The translations under genes and the position numbers were made by a program. Source: an uncultured Paracoccaceae bacterium (lineage in GTDB: Bacteria > Pseudomonadota > Alphaproteobacteria > Rhodobacterales > Rhodobacteraceae). From it: a DNA stretch of 64,000 nt. Positions within the stretch are counted from its first letter, which is position 1, and the number at the start of each line of letters is the position of its first letter. The stretch is from contig CANMPL010000001.1 in NCBI GenBank assembly GCA_947499715.1, positions 659,501-723,500 on the forward strand, in the 5' to 3' direction. The notes beneath the pieces are model-generated. The model was not told the DNA's origin, ran no database searches, and saw nothing but the letters and a program-made list of their open reading frames with translations. Positions 50,669 through 59,068 of this stretch are shown here, one piece after another.

Positions 50669-51568
50669 ATGAATGTCATCAACTGGAACCAACTTCCTGC
50701 GTTAACAACACTGCGTGCCTTTGAAGCGACAGCGCGCTTGCAAGGTTATTCCGCTGCATCCAGAGCGCTCAACGTGACGCCTGCTGCGATTGCTCAGCAA
50801 GTTCGGAAGCTTGAAGCAGAGATTGGGATGAGCCTTGTTCGTCGTGAAGGTCGCGGTCTGGTTCTTACGCAAGCTGGGGAGCAGCTGGCACAGCCCCTGA
50901 AAGAAGCATTCTCTCTGATTGCGAGCGCCATTCACGATGTGAAGGCCACCGAAGACATGCGCGGTGTGCGTGTGTCCACCACCGACCATTTTGCCAGCAC
51001 GGTTATTCTTCCACGACTGAGCGAGTTTTGGGCGAAGCATCCAACGCTACAGACGTCCTTTTCGCCGGATGGCAACACCGCCCCGGTCGATCTTGAGGCT
51101 TTCGATATCGTGGTGCGCGCAGCTAGCCCCGACCGCATATGGGACAACTGCCAAACCTTTCGATTACTAGAGACGCCGTTGATTATTTGCGGCGCTCCCA
51201 GCCTGGTTGGGGGCGGCAATGTCGATGTCGCCAGCCTTCCGTGGATCGCGGACCGTGGGATCGGCGGGGGCGTCTTTCGAGAGGCCGTCAGGCGAGCTGG
51301 TTGTGACCCAGATGAGATTTCGCTTGTGGACCCTGGCAGCGCCAAACTTGAGCTAGAAGCAACCCTTATGGGCTACGGTCTTCAGGTCAGCCCGGAATTG
51401 ACGATCAGAGATCATTTGGCAGACGGATCATTGGTAAGGGTAAATGTGTCACCCGATATGAGAGGAGTGTACTATGCGATCTGCCGACAAGGTCCGATAT
51501 CAAAGCAGACAAGGAAGTTTCTGGATTGGCTGCTCAGGATCTGCGCACCGCTTTCCCGCACATCCTAG
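50669..51568 (+). CDS. LysR-family regulator (GcvA-like)
   Basis: A 299-residue LysR-type regulator. HTH at about 10-65 (LTTLRAFEATARLQGYSAAS, then VTPAAIAQQVRKLEAEIG) and a substrate-binding domain from about 92. The opening LPALTTLRAFEATARLQ is typical of the GcvA branch. The divergent NTF2-like gene is the probable target. Together with that gene it seems to be an accessory insertion between rsmE and gshA. Confidence 0.88.
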   Translation: MNVINWNQLPALTTLRAFEATARLQGYSAASRALNVTPAAIAQQVRKLEAEIGMSLVRREGRGLVLTQAGEQLAQPLKEAFSLIASAIHDVKATEDMRGVRVSTTDHFASTVILPRLSEFWAKHPTLQTSFSPDGNTAPVDLEAFDIVVRAASPDRIWDNCQTFRLLETPLIICGAPSLVGGGNVDVASLPWIADRGIGGGVFREAVRRAGCDPDEISLVDPGSAKLELEATLMGYGLQVSPELTIRDHLADGSLVRVNVSPDMRGVYYAICRQGPISKQTRKFLDWLLRICAPLSRTS

Positions 51569-51759
51569 ACGCTGCAATTCCCAAAACACACGTCGTCCTT
51601 CGGACGCGTTAGCAAAATCCCTCCGAAAACGGCTTGCGCGTCAAGGCGTTCCCTCTTTTCCGAATGCTGACATGGCGTATCTGCGGCGAATCCGGCTGAG
51701 AGGTTTCAAGCATCGCTATTGTCGATGGAAGGAACCCCAAAATCCAGAGGAGAACGATT
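51569..51759 (+). other. Left flank of the IS110-family element, no gene
   Basis: This 191-base non-coding stretch separates the LysR gene from the transposase start. A small hairpin CGTCC-TTC-GGACG (51594-51606) lies 25 bases after the LysR stop. The element's left end must fall here but cannot be fixed, because IS110 elements lack clear terminal repeats and target duplications. GGAG precedes the transposase ATG. Confidence 0.4.
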
Positions 51760-52803
51760 ATGAAATGCTACGTTGGGATGGATGTCGCCCAAAAGGAATG
51801 TGCCCTTTGCATTGTGGATGTTGCAGGCACGATCCTGTTCGAAGGGACGTGTGTGACAGATCCTGATGAGATTGTGCGCGTGATCGCTGCTGAAGTCAGT
51901 GAATTTGAATAGATCGTTCACGAGTCCGGCCCACTGTCGATTTGGTTGACGCGGGAACTGGTCAAGCAGGGCGCACCCGTGGTTTGCATTGATGCGCGGG
52001 CCGCTCACAAAGTGCTGTCAGCGCGGATGAATAAGTCTGATAAATCGGATGCCGTCGGGCTGGCCCAACTGGCACTTACGGGTTGGTATGGCGCGGTGCA
52101 CATCAAGAGCGAGGCGAGCGATCAGTTACGCCTGATACTGTCAGCGCGGGAGCGATTGATCCGCATCCGGATGGATATCGAAGGGCAGGTCCGAGGTCTT
52201 TTGAAGGCCTATGGGATCCGGCTTGGACCGGTCAATGCTGGCTACAGCCGGAAGAGCTGTCGCGATCAGCTGGGGGCTGCCATCAGGGGAGACCGAAGCT
52301 TGGAAATGATTTTTGCCTCATTGATCAATGTGCATGAAACTGTCTGTCTTGAAGGCACCGCGATCGATGCAAAGGTGCAGCAACTAGCGAAAGACACCCC
52401 TCTTGCCCGACGGCTGACCAGCATTCCCGGCGTCGGCCCCATCGTCAGCCTCAGCTTCATCGCGACAATTGACGATGTTGCTCGGTTCCGCAAAGCAACG
52501 GATGTCGGCGCCTATTTGGGTCTGACCCCGCGGCGATACCAATCCGGTGAAACGGACTGGTCGGGACGCATCTCAAAACGCGGTGACGGCGGTATGCGTA
52601 AACTGCTTTATGAAGCCGCCAACATCCTGATCCAACATGTGTCGCGCTTCTCGCCGCTCAAAGCATGGGCCATGCGTCTCGTCGCGCGAAGGGGAATGAA
52701 GAAGGCCATCGTCGCCACGGCCAGAAAGTTAGCTGTCATCATGACCCGCATCTGGCGCGATGGCACGACCTTCGCCTGGACCAAAGAGGAGCTGCCTGCA
52801 TGA
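51760..52803 (+). pseudogene. IS110-family transposase, interrupted by an in-frame amber stop
   Basis: Read through one TAG at 51910-51912, the frame gives a complete IS110-type protein of about 347 residues. The DEDD/RuvC-like N-terminal domain starts KCYVGMDVAQKECAL, followed after the stop by VHESGPLSIWLTREL, ARMNKSDKSDAVGLAQLA, and the C-terminal transposase_20 domain LTSIPGVGPIVSLSFIATID with GAYLGLTPRRYQSGE and the catalytic-serine region. The stop is codon 51, between the first catalytic Asp and the following Glu. An internal ATG at 51946 could give 285 residues but would lack the first acid. A sequencing error cannot be excluded. Confidence 0.85.
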
Positions 52804-53080
52804 GATAGCCCAAACCCGAATACACCCTTCCGGGTGTAAAGACGTCCCTTCGGGACGGTGGCCGGATGACCTCGCCGTCTAATGTCGATGCGCCTGAATA
52901 CAGGAGACCTCGCAGCGGACCTTTTTGAGGCACCAGTCCCCGACGCCATTATGAGGCGGCATCGCCGACCTCGGAGAGAACCATGAGCCCGATGAGACTA
53001 AAACACACCCTTGAATTAACGACCGCAGATAGAGAACATTCGCACAGCCGCAACAAAATAGTGCTTAGTCCCAAAAACTT
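52804..53080 (+). other. Structured right flank of the IS110 element
   Basis: No gene is seen in the 384 bases between the transposase and the next gene. The first part is highly structured: TACACCC-TTCC-GGGTGTA (52821-52838) and CGTCCC-TTC-GGGACG (52843-52857) are two perfect hairpins in tandem, followed by further GC-rich repeats around 52930-52975. IS110-family elements carry a non-coding guide (bridge) RNA beside the transposase, and this could be it or its remnant. The right element end is probably near 53080. Confidence 0.45.
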
Positions 53081-53187
53081 GCCATGACCTCGCCTCTGGA
53101 TCAAACCACGCCCATCCCAAACACCAACTTGACCTGACCCGCGCCTTCCGCAACGCTGGCGTTCACAACCGCGTGAAGAGTAGCCGG

Positions 53188-54024
53188 ATGAGACTCGCGA
53201 AAGCCAACGACACCGACGGCATCATTGCTTGCCTGCGAACAGCACCGCATCAGGCGATGTTTACGCTCGGCTATCTGCACCGTGATGGCTTTGCCGGGCA
53301 GGGTGAACGGACCATGCGGTTCTGGGTGAATGACCACGGTCCGGTCACGGATGTGCTGGCGCTGACGCGGGCCGGGATCGTGGCACCCTTCTTGCCCAAC
53401 GCGCCGATCCTTGGCGCGGTCCGGGCATTGTCGCGGCAATCGGTGACCGGCATCATTGGCCCTTTGGATCAGGTCCGCCCGTTGCAGCGCGAACTTGGCC
53501 TTGATGACGCGCCCACAACGCTTGATCAGGATGAACCGCACTACCTCTTGCCGTTATCCGATCTGATCATCCCCGATGGCCCGGGTGACCTGCACCCCTT
53601 GTCGCAAGCCGACCCCGCAACCATGTTGGACTGGATGACACAATATCAAACCGAAGCCCTGATGACCCCGCCCGCGCAGGCCCCGATCAGGGCCGCCGCC
53701 GGGTATGAAACCGCCATGGTCGCCGATAATCGCAGGGTTTTGATGTGGGGCGACGTGCCATTGGCCACAACCGCGTTTAATGCCCAACTGCCCGACATGG
53801 TGCAAATCGGCGGCGTCTTCACCCCCAATGACCTGCGCGGCAAGGGGCATGGCCGCCGCGTTGTCGCCCTTCACTTGGCAGAGGCGCGTGAGAACGGCGT
53901 AACCCATGCCGCCCTTTCTGCCGCCAACGCCGCTGCGGCCCGCGCCTACGAGGCGATTGGCTTTGCGCAGGTGGGGGACTGGGGATTCCGGCTCTTTGCA
54001 AAGCCGCAGGTGATCCGTGTCTGA
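53188..54024 (+). CDS. GNAT-family acetyltransferase
   Basis: A 278-residue protein with a C-terminal GNAT domain: GGVFTPNDLRGKGHGRRVVA near 215 has the acetyl-CoA loop, and AALSAANAAAARAYEAIGF gives motif B. The N-terminal 150 residues form a second, degenerate GNAT-like half. The ATG at 53188 is favoured over a GTG at 53173. It overlaps the following membrane-protein gene by 8 bases. Confidence 0.8.
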   Translation: MRLAKANDTDGIIACLRTAPHQAMFTLGYLHRDGFAGQGERTMRFWVNDHGPVTDVLALTRAGIVAPFLPNAPILGAVRALSRQSVTGIIGPLDQVRPLQRELGLDDAPTTLDQDEPHYLLPLSDLIIPDGPGDLHPLSQADPATMLDWMTQYQTEALMTPPAQAPIRAAAGYETAMVADNRRVLMWGDVPLATTAFNAQLPDMVQIGGVFTPNDLRGKGHGRRVVALHLAEARENGVTHAALSAANAAAARAYEAIGFAQVGDWGFRLFAKPQVIRV

Positions 54025-54535
54025 CCTGATCCGCCCCGCCGTGCGGGCTGGCCTTTGGCGGTGGCGCGAAAGCCTGTTGGGCGGTGTCGTCATCCTGCTG
54101 GGTTTGTGGTGGCTGGCCACGTTCTTTTCTCCGGTGCAATGGATCGGCTGGGCGATTGTCGCGGCGGGTGCTGTCTGGGCCGCGGCGGGCTGGCAACGTG
54201 CGCGGTTCCGCACGACCGGCAAAGGCCCCGGCGTGGTGCAAATCAACGAACGCCGTCTGGCCTACTTTGGCCCGCTCACCGGTGGTGTCATGGATATCGA
54301 AGACCTCACCCTGCTGGAACTGGAACCTGCCGCCATGCCCGCGCCCCACTGGGTGCTTTCGGGCGTGGGCGGCCAGTCGCTTGCGATCCCTGTCAATGCC
54401 ACCAATGCGGACGCGCTTTTTGATGCTTTCGCCAGCTTGCCGGGGATCAAAACCCAATCCATGCTCGATGTGCTGTCGCGCACACCTGATGCGCGGGTCA
54501 CCGTCTGGCGTCGCAACCACCCGGCCTTGCATTAG
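54017..54535 (+). CDS. Membrane protein of unknown function
   Basis: A 172-residue protein with two transmembrane helices at about 19-38 and 40-60 (GGVVILLGLWWLATFF and WIGWAIVAAGAVWAAAGW), then a soluble domain with VVQINERRLAYFGPLTGGVM. It begins with GTG at 54017 inside the end of the GNAT gene. It is 55 bases upstream of gshA and may be co-transcribed with it. Confidence 0.75.
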   Translation: MSDLIRPAVRAGLWRWRESLLGGVVILLGLWWLATFFSPVQWIGWAIVAAGAVWAAAGWQRARFRTTGKGPGVVQINERRLAYFGPLTGGVMDIEDLTLLELEPAAMPAPHWVLSGVGGQSLAIPVNATNADALFDAFASLPGIKTQSMLDVLSRTPDARVTVWRRNHPALH

Positions 54536-54590
54536 CCTGCATTCTACGCCACCACCAACCGCAAACGCATCAGCAAAAGGCCAGCGTCCC

Positions 54591-55961
54591 ATGTCCATCC
54601 CACAATCCGGCGGCGGCCCGATCGAACATCACGACCAACTGGCCGAACTGCTGGCCAAAGGCTGCAAACCCAAAGAAGACTGGCGCATCGGGACAGAGCA
54701 CGAGAAATTCGGCTACTGCAAAGACACCCATCTGCCACTCCCCTACGAAGGCGAACGCTCCATCCATGCGGTGCTATCGGGCCTGCGTGACCGCTTCGGC
54801 TGGGCCCCAGTGGAAGAGGGCGGCCACCTGATTGGCCTGACCAAAGACGGCGCGAACGTCAGCCTTGAACCCGGTGGCGCGCTTGAACTTTCCGGCGCGC
54901 CCTTGGAAACCATCCACCAAACCTGTGACGAGGTGAATACCCACCTCACGGAGGTCAAATCAGTCTCTGACGAAATCGGCGTCAAATTCATCGGCCTTGG
55001 GGCCGCCCCCGAATGGACGCACGACCAGATGCCGCTCATGCCCAAGGGCCGCTATAAGCTGATGAACAATTACATGGAAAAGGTCGGCACCCTTGGCACT
55101 GCCATGATGCGCCGCACCTGCACCGTGCAAGTGAACCTCGATTTCGGGTCAGAGGCGGACATGGTCCAGAAACTCCGCGTCTCGTTGGCCCTGCAACCCG
55201 TCGCCACCGCCCTTTTCGCGAATTCGCCATTTTTCGAAGGCAAACCCAATAACCACAAAAGCTGGCGCGCCCATATCTGGCGCAACCTCGATGACGACCG
55301 CACAGGGATGCTGCCCTTTGTCTTCGAAGACGGCTTCGGGTTCGAAGCTTGGGTGCAATGGGTCCTCGATGTGCCGATGTATTTCGTCTATCGCGACGGC
55401 AAATATATCGACGCGTTGGGCATGTCCTTCCGCGACTTTCTGAAAGGCGAACTGCCCGCGCTGCCGGGCGAGAAACCGCTTCTGTCCGACTGGGCCGACC
55501 ACCTGACCACAGTGTTCCCAGAGGCGCGGATCAAACAATTCATCGAACAACGCGGCGCCGACGGTGGCCCTTGGCGGCGTCTTTGCGCGTTGCCCGCCTT
55601 CTGGGTCGGGCTGCTTTATGACCAAACCGCGCTCGATGCGGCTTGGGACCTCTGCAAGGGCTGGACCGCCGAACAACGCGACGCCCTGCGGGTCGCGGCC
55701 TCTATCGACGGGCTGCAAGCGCAGGTCGACGGCATCAACATGGCGGAACTCGCGGCAGAGGTCGTCGCGATCTCGGAACTTGGCCTCAAGAACCGTGCCA
55801 AACCGGGGGCAGGTGGCCTTGTCGCCGACGAGACGCATTTCCTCAATGCCCTGCAAGAAAGCCTCGCCTCTGGCGAAACCCCCGCCGACGAACTGCTGCG
55901 CCACTACCATGGCGACTGGGACGGCGATCTGTCAAAAATCTACGACGCCTACGCTTACTGA
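54591..55961 (+). CDS. gshA: Glutamate-cysteine ligase (plant/alphaproteobacterial type)
   Basis: A 456-residue GCS2-family ligase making gamma-glutamylcysteine, the first step of glutathione synthesis. Family pieces are IGTEHEKFGYC near 33, VSLEPGGALELSGAP near 86, NNYMEKVGTLGTAMMRRTCTVQVNLD near 158 (cited by parts) and FVFEDGFGFEAWVQW near 240. The ATG at 54591 matches the family start; an open frame extends far upstream in the wrong gene. The convergent methyltransferase overlaps its last 7 bases. Confidence 0.94.
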   Translation: MSIPQSGGGPIEHHDQLAELLAKGCKPKEDWRIGTEHEKFGYCKDTHLPLPYEGERSIHAVLSGLRDRFGWAPVEEGGHLIGLTKDGANVSLEPGGALELSGAPLETIHQTCDEVNTHLTEVKSVSDEIGVKFIGLGAAPEWTHDQMPLMPKGRYKLMNNYMEKVGTLGTAMMRRTCTVQVNLDFGSEADMVQKLRVSLALQPVATALFANSPFFEGKPNNHKSWRAHIWRNLDDDRTGMLPFVFEDGFGFEAWVQWVLDVPMYFVYRDGKYIDALGMSFRDFLKGELPALPGEKPLLSDWADHLTTVFPEARIKQFIEQRGADGGPWRRLCALPAFWVGLLYDQTALDAAWDLCKGWTAEQRDALRVAASIDGLQAQVDGINMAELAAEVVAISELGLKNRAKPGAGGLVADETHFLNALQESLASGETPADELLRHYHGDWDGDLSKIYDAYAY

Positions 55962-56887
55962 GAAATCGGCACTTCGCCGACACCAGCAATCGCTGCCATA
56001 TGGCGCATGTCTGTGCCGCAACAACCGTCCAACACGGTGATGTTTGGATGCCGCGCCCTGATCGCCCGCAGTTGTGCGCCAAGCTCTGTTGGGTTGCCAG
56101 CATCCAGCACCGTTGCTGCGTCTAGCTCTGCGTGGCTGCATCGCGATGCATTTGCAATGATGCCTTTCAACCGTCCCATGCTGGCCGCGCCATTTAGCAC
56201 AGCTTCGAAATGGTCGGGGTGCGCGCAGTTGATCATGAAATAGGCCGCGAAACCGTCGGTCGCCTGATCAACTTCTGAAATTGCATCGACCAAAGATGCG
56301 CCAGTGGGCAGTTTCCCGTCTGTTTCTACGGTAAATGATACCACAACAGGCAATTCAAACCGCTTGGCAGCCTGCACGATACCAATAGCCTCGTTTGGAT
56401 AGGCCAGCGTATAGGCGCTGACGACATCAACGGCCGTGCTCGCCAACGCGCCGATCTGCTCTGCGTGGTAGTCTTCGGCCTCGGTGGCCGTCATCTGTGA
56501 CGCTGGCGCATAAGCGTCACTGCGGGGACCGATATTGCCACTCAGGATTGTGGGCAGATCGCCATGCGCCTTGCGCACTGCGTCGATCAATTCAATGGCC
56601 TCGATATTGAGCGCCCGCAACATTTCGGGGCTGTATCCGATTGGCCCGCCGCGATCCCGGTTGGCGACCCATGTAGGGCTTTCAAGGATCACACCCATGC
56701 CCGCTCGCCGTCCCAGCGCAATTAGCGCCTCGCAGTACCCCTCCAACCGCGCGCGTCCGTCACGACTTTCAAGTAATGGAAATGACGCAAAGCCCGGCAG
56801 GTCAATACCGTGGTTAAAAATCAGGTCTGTCTCCATGCCTGCGTAGGACAGGAAATCACCCTTTTCCATTTGCGCCAAACCCGCCAT
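55955..56887 (-). CDS. Homocysteine S-methyltransferase-family protein
   Basis: A protein of about 310 residues (start ATG 56887 after AGGGGGA) of the zinc-dependent homocysteine methyltransferase family (BHMT/MmuM). Zinc ligands are Cys in INCAHP near 215 and the Cys pair in LDGCCGTD near 286. ILESPTWVANRDRGG near 75 is typical. The methyl donor (betaine, S-methylmethionine or dimethylsulfonio compounds) cannot be read from the sequence; roseobacters use several of them. Confidence 0.85.
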   Translation of the reverse strand: MAGLAQMEKGDFLSYAGMETDLIFNHGIDLPGFASFPLLESRDGRARLEGYCEALIALGRRAGMGVILESPTWVANRDRGGPIGYSPEMLRALNIEAIELIDAVRKAHGDLPTILSGNIGPRSDAYAPASQMTATEAEDYHAEQIGALASTAVDVVSAYTLAYPNEAIGIVQAAKRFELPVVVSFTVETDGKLPTGASLVDAISEVDQATDGFAAYFMINCAHPDHFEAVLNGAASMGRLKGIIANASRCSHAELDAATVLDAGNPTELGAQLRAIRARHPNITVLDGCCGTDMRHMAAIAGVGEVPISQ

Positions 56888-57067
56888 CACCAATCCCCCT
56901 GACATGTCACATGCAAAAACCCGGTTCCATTGGGGGCTGCATAACACACATCCCGGTCGAATTGTTGTGCATTTGCCACGCCGAGCGGCGCCCCCATGCG
57001 GCGCTGCGTTTACGCCGGTCGTCGCGACTGATTCACTCCACTCACGGATATTGAATAGGAGATTTCC

Positions 57068-57337
57068 ATGCGTGACTTTTTCATCAACGCGCTCGATAAA
57101 CTTATCAGCGTCTTTGTCGTTCTCGGGGTGATTGGCGTTATTGTGGCGTCCGTCCTTTCGATGGCGACACCCTCTGAAATGGGCGGTGCCGGTGTCTTGG
57201 GTGGCCTGCTGCTACTCGTTGTTGGTCTGCTCTACATCGCATTCATGGCGGGCTTTATGTATTTGGGGCTTGGCATCTACCACAACACCCGCCGCACGGC
57301 GGTCGCGACAGAAAAGATGGCAGGCAGCAGCACTTGA
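57068..57337 (+). CDS. Small membrane protein (two helices), unknown function
   Basis: An 89-residue protein with helices at about 12-32 (LISVFVVLGVIGVIVASVL) and 43-68 (VLGGLLLLVVGLLYIAFMAG). AGGAG precedes the ATG. The arrangement resembles DUF4282-like proteins. It stands alone ahead of the urea transport operon. Confidence 0.7.
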   Translation: MRDFFINALDKLISVFVVLGVIGVIVASVLSMATPSEMGGAGVLGGLLLLVVGLLYIAFMAGFMYLGLGIYHNTRRTAVATEKMAGSST

Positions 57338-57733
57338 TCCGCATCACGTGGTCTGCCCAATGCGCGGCAGACCACACCCAAACGCGGTGAATCGCCCCGC
57401 GGACCGCCTAAAAATCCATCCCCTTCGATCATTCTCGCGGCACCGCTGTGGTGAATAAAACGACAGCACCCGCCAAAAACATCCCATTTTTTAGGCAATC
57501 GCCGTTTTGCGTCGCTTTCGCTGCACTGCCGCATGGCAATTCGCCCGACACCGGGCCGAGATACCTCTGCCTACAACAGGCAAACGCCGCGCGGTGAATA
57601 TCCGGCAAGATACTGACCACCACGCGACGGCAACATCACTGCTGCGGGGGGCTGTTTAGCAGACCTTGGCCGATTGGCGACGTTATTTGCGTCCCTTGGC
57701 TGAACCGTGGCGACAAACGGGGATTTTCTTTCC
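57338..57733 (+). promoter_or_regulatory. Non-coding leader region of the urt operon
   Basis: This 396-base stretch has no believable gene. It must contain the urt promoter. CGGTGAAT recurs at 57387 and 57592, with a near match GTGGTGAAT at 57449. A TTGGC...TTTGC pair near 57670-57688 resembles a sigma-54 promoter but the spacing is one base too long. No clear NtrC site is visible. Confidence 0.35.
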
Positions 57734-59008
57734 ATGCGCCTTCCTGCCTTTACCTTGGCCAGCCTTCTGGCCTCCACCGCCATCGCCTCTGCTGAATGTG
57801 CCGACCCGATCAAAGTCGGCGTCCTGCACTCGCTCTCGGGCTCGATGGCGATTTCCGAAACCACCCTCAAAGACGTCATGCTGATGCTCGTCGAACAGCA
57901 AAACGCAGCCGGCGGCGTCCTTGGCTGCGAACTCGAGGCCGTCGTCGTTGACCCGGCCTCTGACTGGCCACTTTTCGCTGAAAAAGCGCGCGAGCTGCTG
58001 ACCGTGCACGAGGTCGACGTGATCTTCGGCAACTGGACCTCCGTGTCCCGCAAATCCGTCCTGCCCGTGATCGAAGAACTCAACGGCCTGCTCTTCTACC
58101 CGGTTCAGTACGAGGGCGAAGAAAGCTCCAAAAACGTGTTCTACACAGGCGCGGCCCCGAACCAGCAGGCGATCCCTGCGGTTGACTACTTCCTCGAAGA
58201 ACTGGGCGTTGAAAAATTCGCGCTGCTGGGCACCGACTATGTCTACCCGCGCACAACCAACAACATCCTTGAAAGCTACCTGATCGACAACGGCATCGCC
58301 GCTGAAGACATCTTTGTGAACTACACCCCCTTCGGCCACTCTGACTGGGCCACAATCGTCGGCGACGTGGTTGCGCTGGGCGAAGACGGCAAACAGGTCG
58401 GCGTGATCTCTACCATCAACGGTGACGCCAACATCGGCTTCTACAAAGAACTCGCCGCCGCTGACGTCTCTGCCGACGACATCCCTGTCGTGGCCTTCTC
58501 TGTCGGTGAAGAAGAGCTTTCCGGCCTCGACACCTCCAACCTCGTCGGTCACCTCGCGGCCTGGAACTACTTCCAATCTGCCGAATCCGACGCAAACGCC
58601 GAATTCATCGCCGCATGGAAAGCCTTCGCAGGCGAAGACCGCGTGACCAACGACCCGATGGAGGCCCACTACATCGGCTTCAACATGTGGGTGAACGCGG
58701 TCACCGCGGCTGAAACCACCGACGTCGATGCAGTCCGCGCCGCGATGTATGGTCAGGAGTTTCCGAACCTGACCGGTGGTACAGCCGTCATGCTGCCAAA
58801 CCACCACCTCGCCAAGCCCGTCCTGATCGGCGAGATCACAGCCGAAGGCCAGTTCGACATCATCAGCCAGACCTCAGAGGTCCCCGGCGATGCATGGACC
58901 GACTTCCTGCCCGAAAGCGCCGTTCTGACCTCCGATTGGAAAGACCTCGGCTGCGGTATGTACAACACTGAGACCGAGACCTGCGTGCAGCTCACCTCGA
59001 ACTACTAA
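57734..59008 (+). CDS. urtA: Urea ABC transporter substrate-binding protein UrtA
   Basis: A 424-residue periplasmic binding protein. The signal peptide (MRLPAFTLASLLASTAIASA) is cut before ECADP. The UrtA pattern follows: KVGVLHSLSGSMAISETTLKD (cited by its parts KVGVLHSLSG and ISETTLKD), VFGNWTSVSRKSVLPV near 99 and FYPVQYEGEESSKNV near 120. First gene of the five-gene transporter, separated from urtB by a hairpin. A strong preference for C at third codon positions starts here. Confidence 0.95.
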   Translation: MRLPAFTLASLLASTAIASAECADPIKVGVLHSLSGSMAISETTLKDVMLMLVEQQNAAGGVLGCELEAVVVDPASDWPLFAEKARELLTVHEVDVIFGNWTSVSRKSVLPVIEELNGLLFYPVQYEGEESSKNVFYTGAAPNQQAIPAVDYFLEELGVEKFALLGTDYVYPRTTNNILESYLIDNGIAAEDIFVNYTPFGHSDWATIVGDVVALGEDGKQVGVISTINGDANIGFYKELAAADVSADDIPVVAFSVGEEELSGLDTSNLVGHLAAWNYFQSAESDANAEFIAAWKAFAGEDRVTNDPMEAHYIGFNMWVNAVTAAETTDVDAVRAAMYGQEFPNLTGGTAVMLPNHHLAKPVLIGEITAEGQFDIISQTSEVPGDAWTDFLPESAVLTSDWKDLGCGMYNTETETCVQLTSNY

Positions 59009-59017
59009 ATCCTCCCC

Positions 59018-59041
59018 GGCGGCGCGAGGGATCGCGCCGCC
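59018..59041 (+). terminator. Intercistronic hairpin between urtA and urtB
   Basis: GGCGGCGCG-AGGGAT-CGCGCCGCC is a perfect 9-base stem with no T-run, 9 bases after the urtA stop. Such hairpins commonly stabilise the upstream message or attenuate transcription, giving excess binding protein. Confidence 0.6.
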
Positions 59042-59068
59042 ACCCCCCTGAATACCCGGAAATACCCA

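Noticed and set aside
51946-52803. Intact shorter IS110 transposase starting at 51946
   Set aside because: The frame continues upstream through a TAG to a proper start with the first catalytic Asp, so the shorter frame is the tail of an interrupted gene.
57670-57688. Sigma-54 promoter before urtA
   Set aside because: TTGGC and TTTGC are present, but the GG to GC distance is 13 instead of the strict 12, and no activator palindrome was found.
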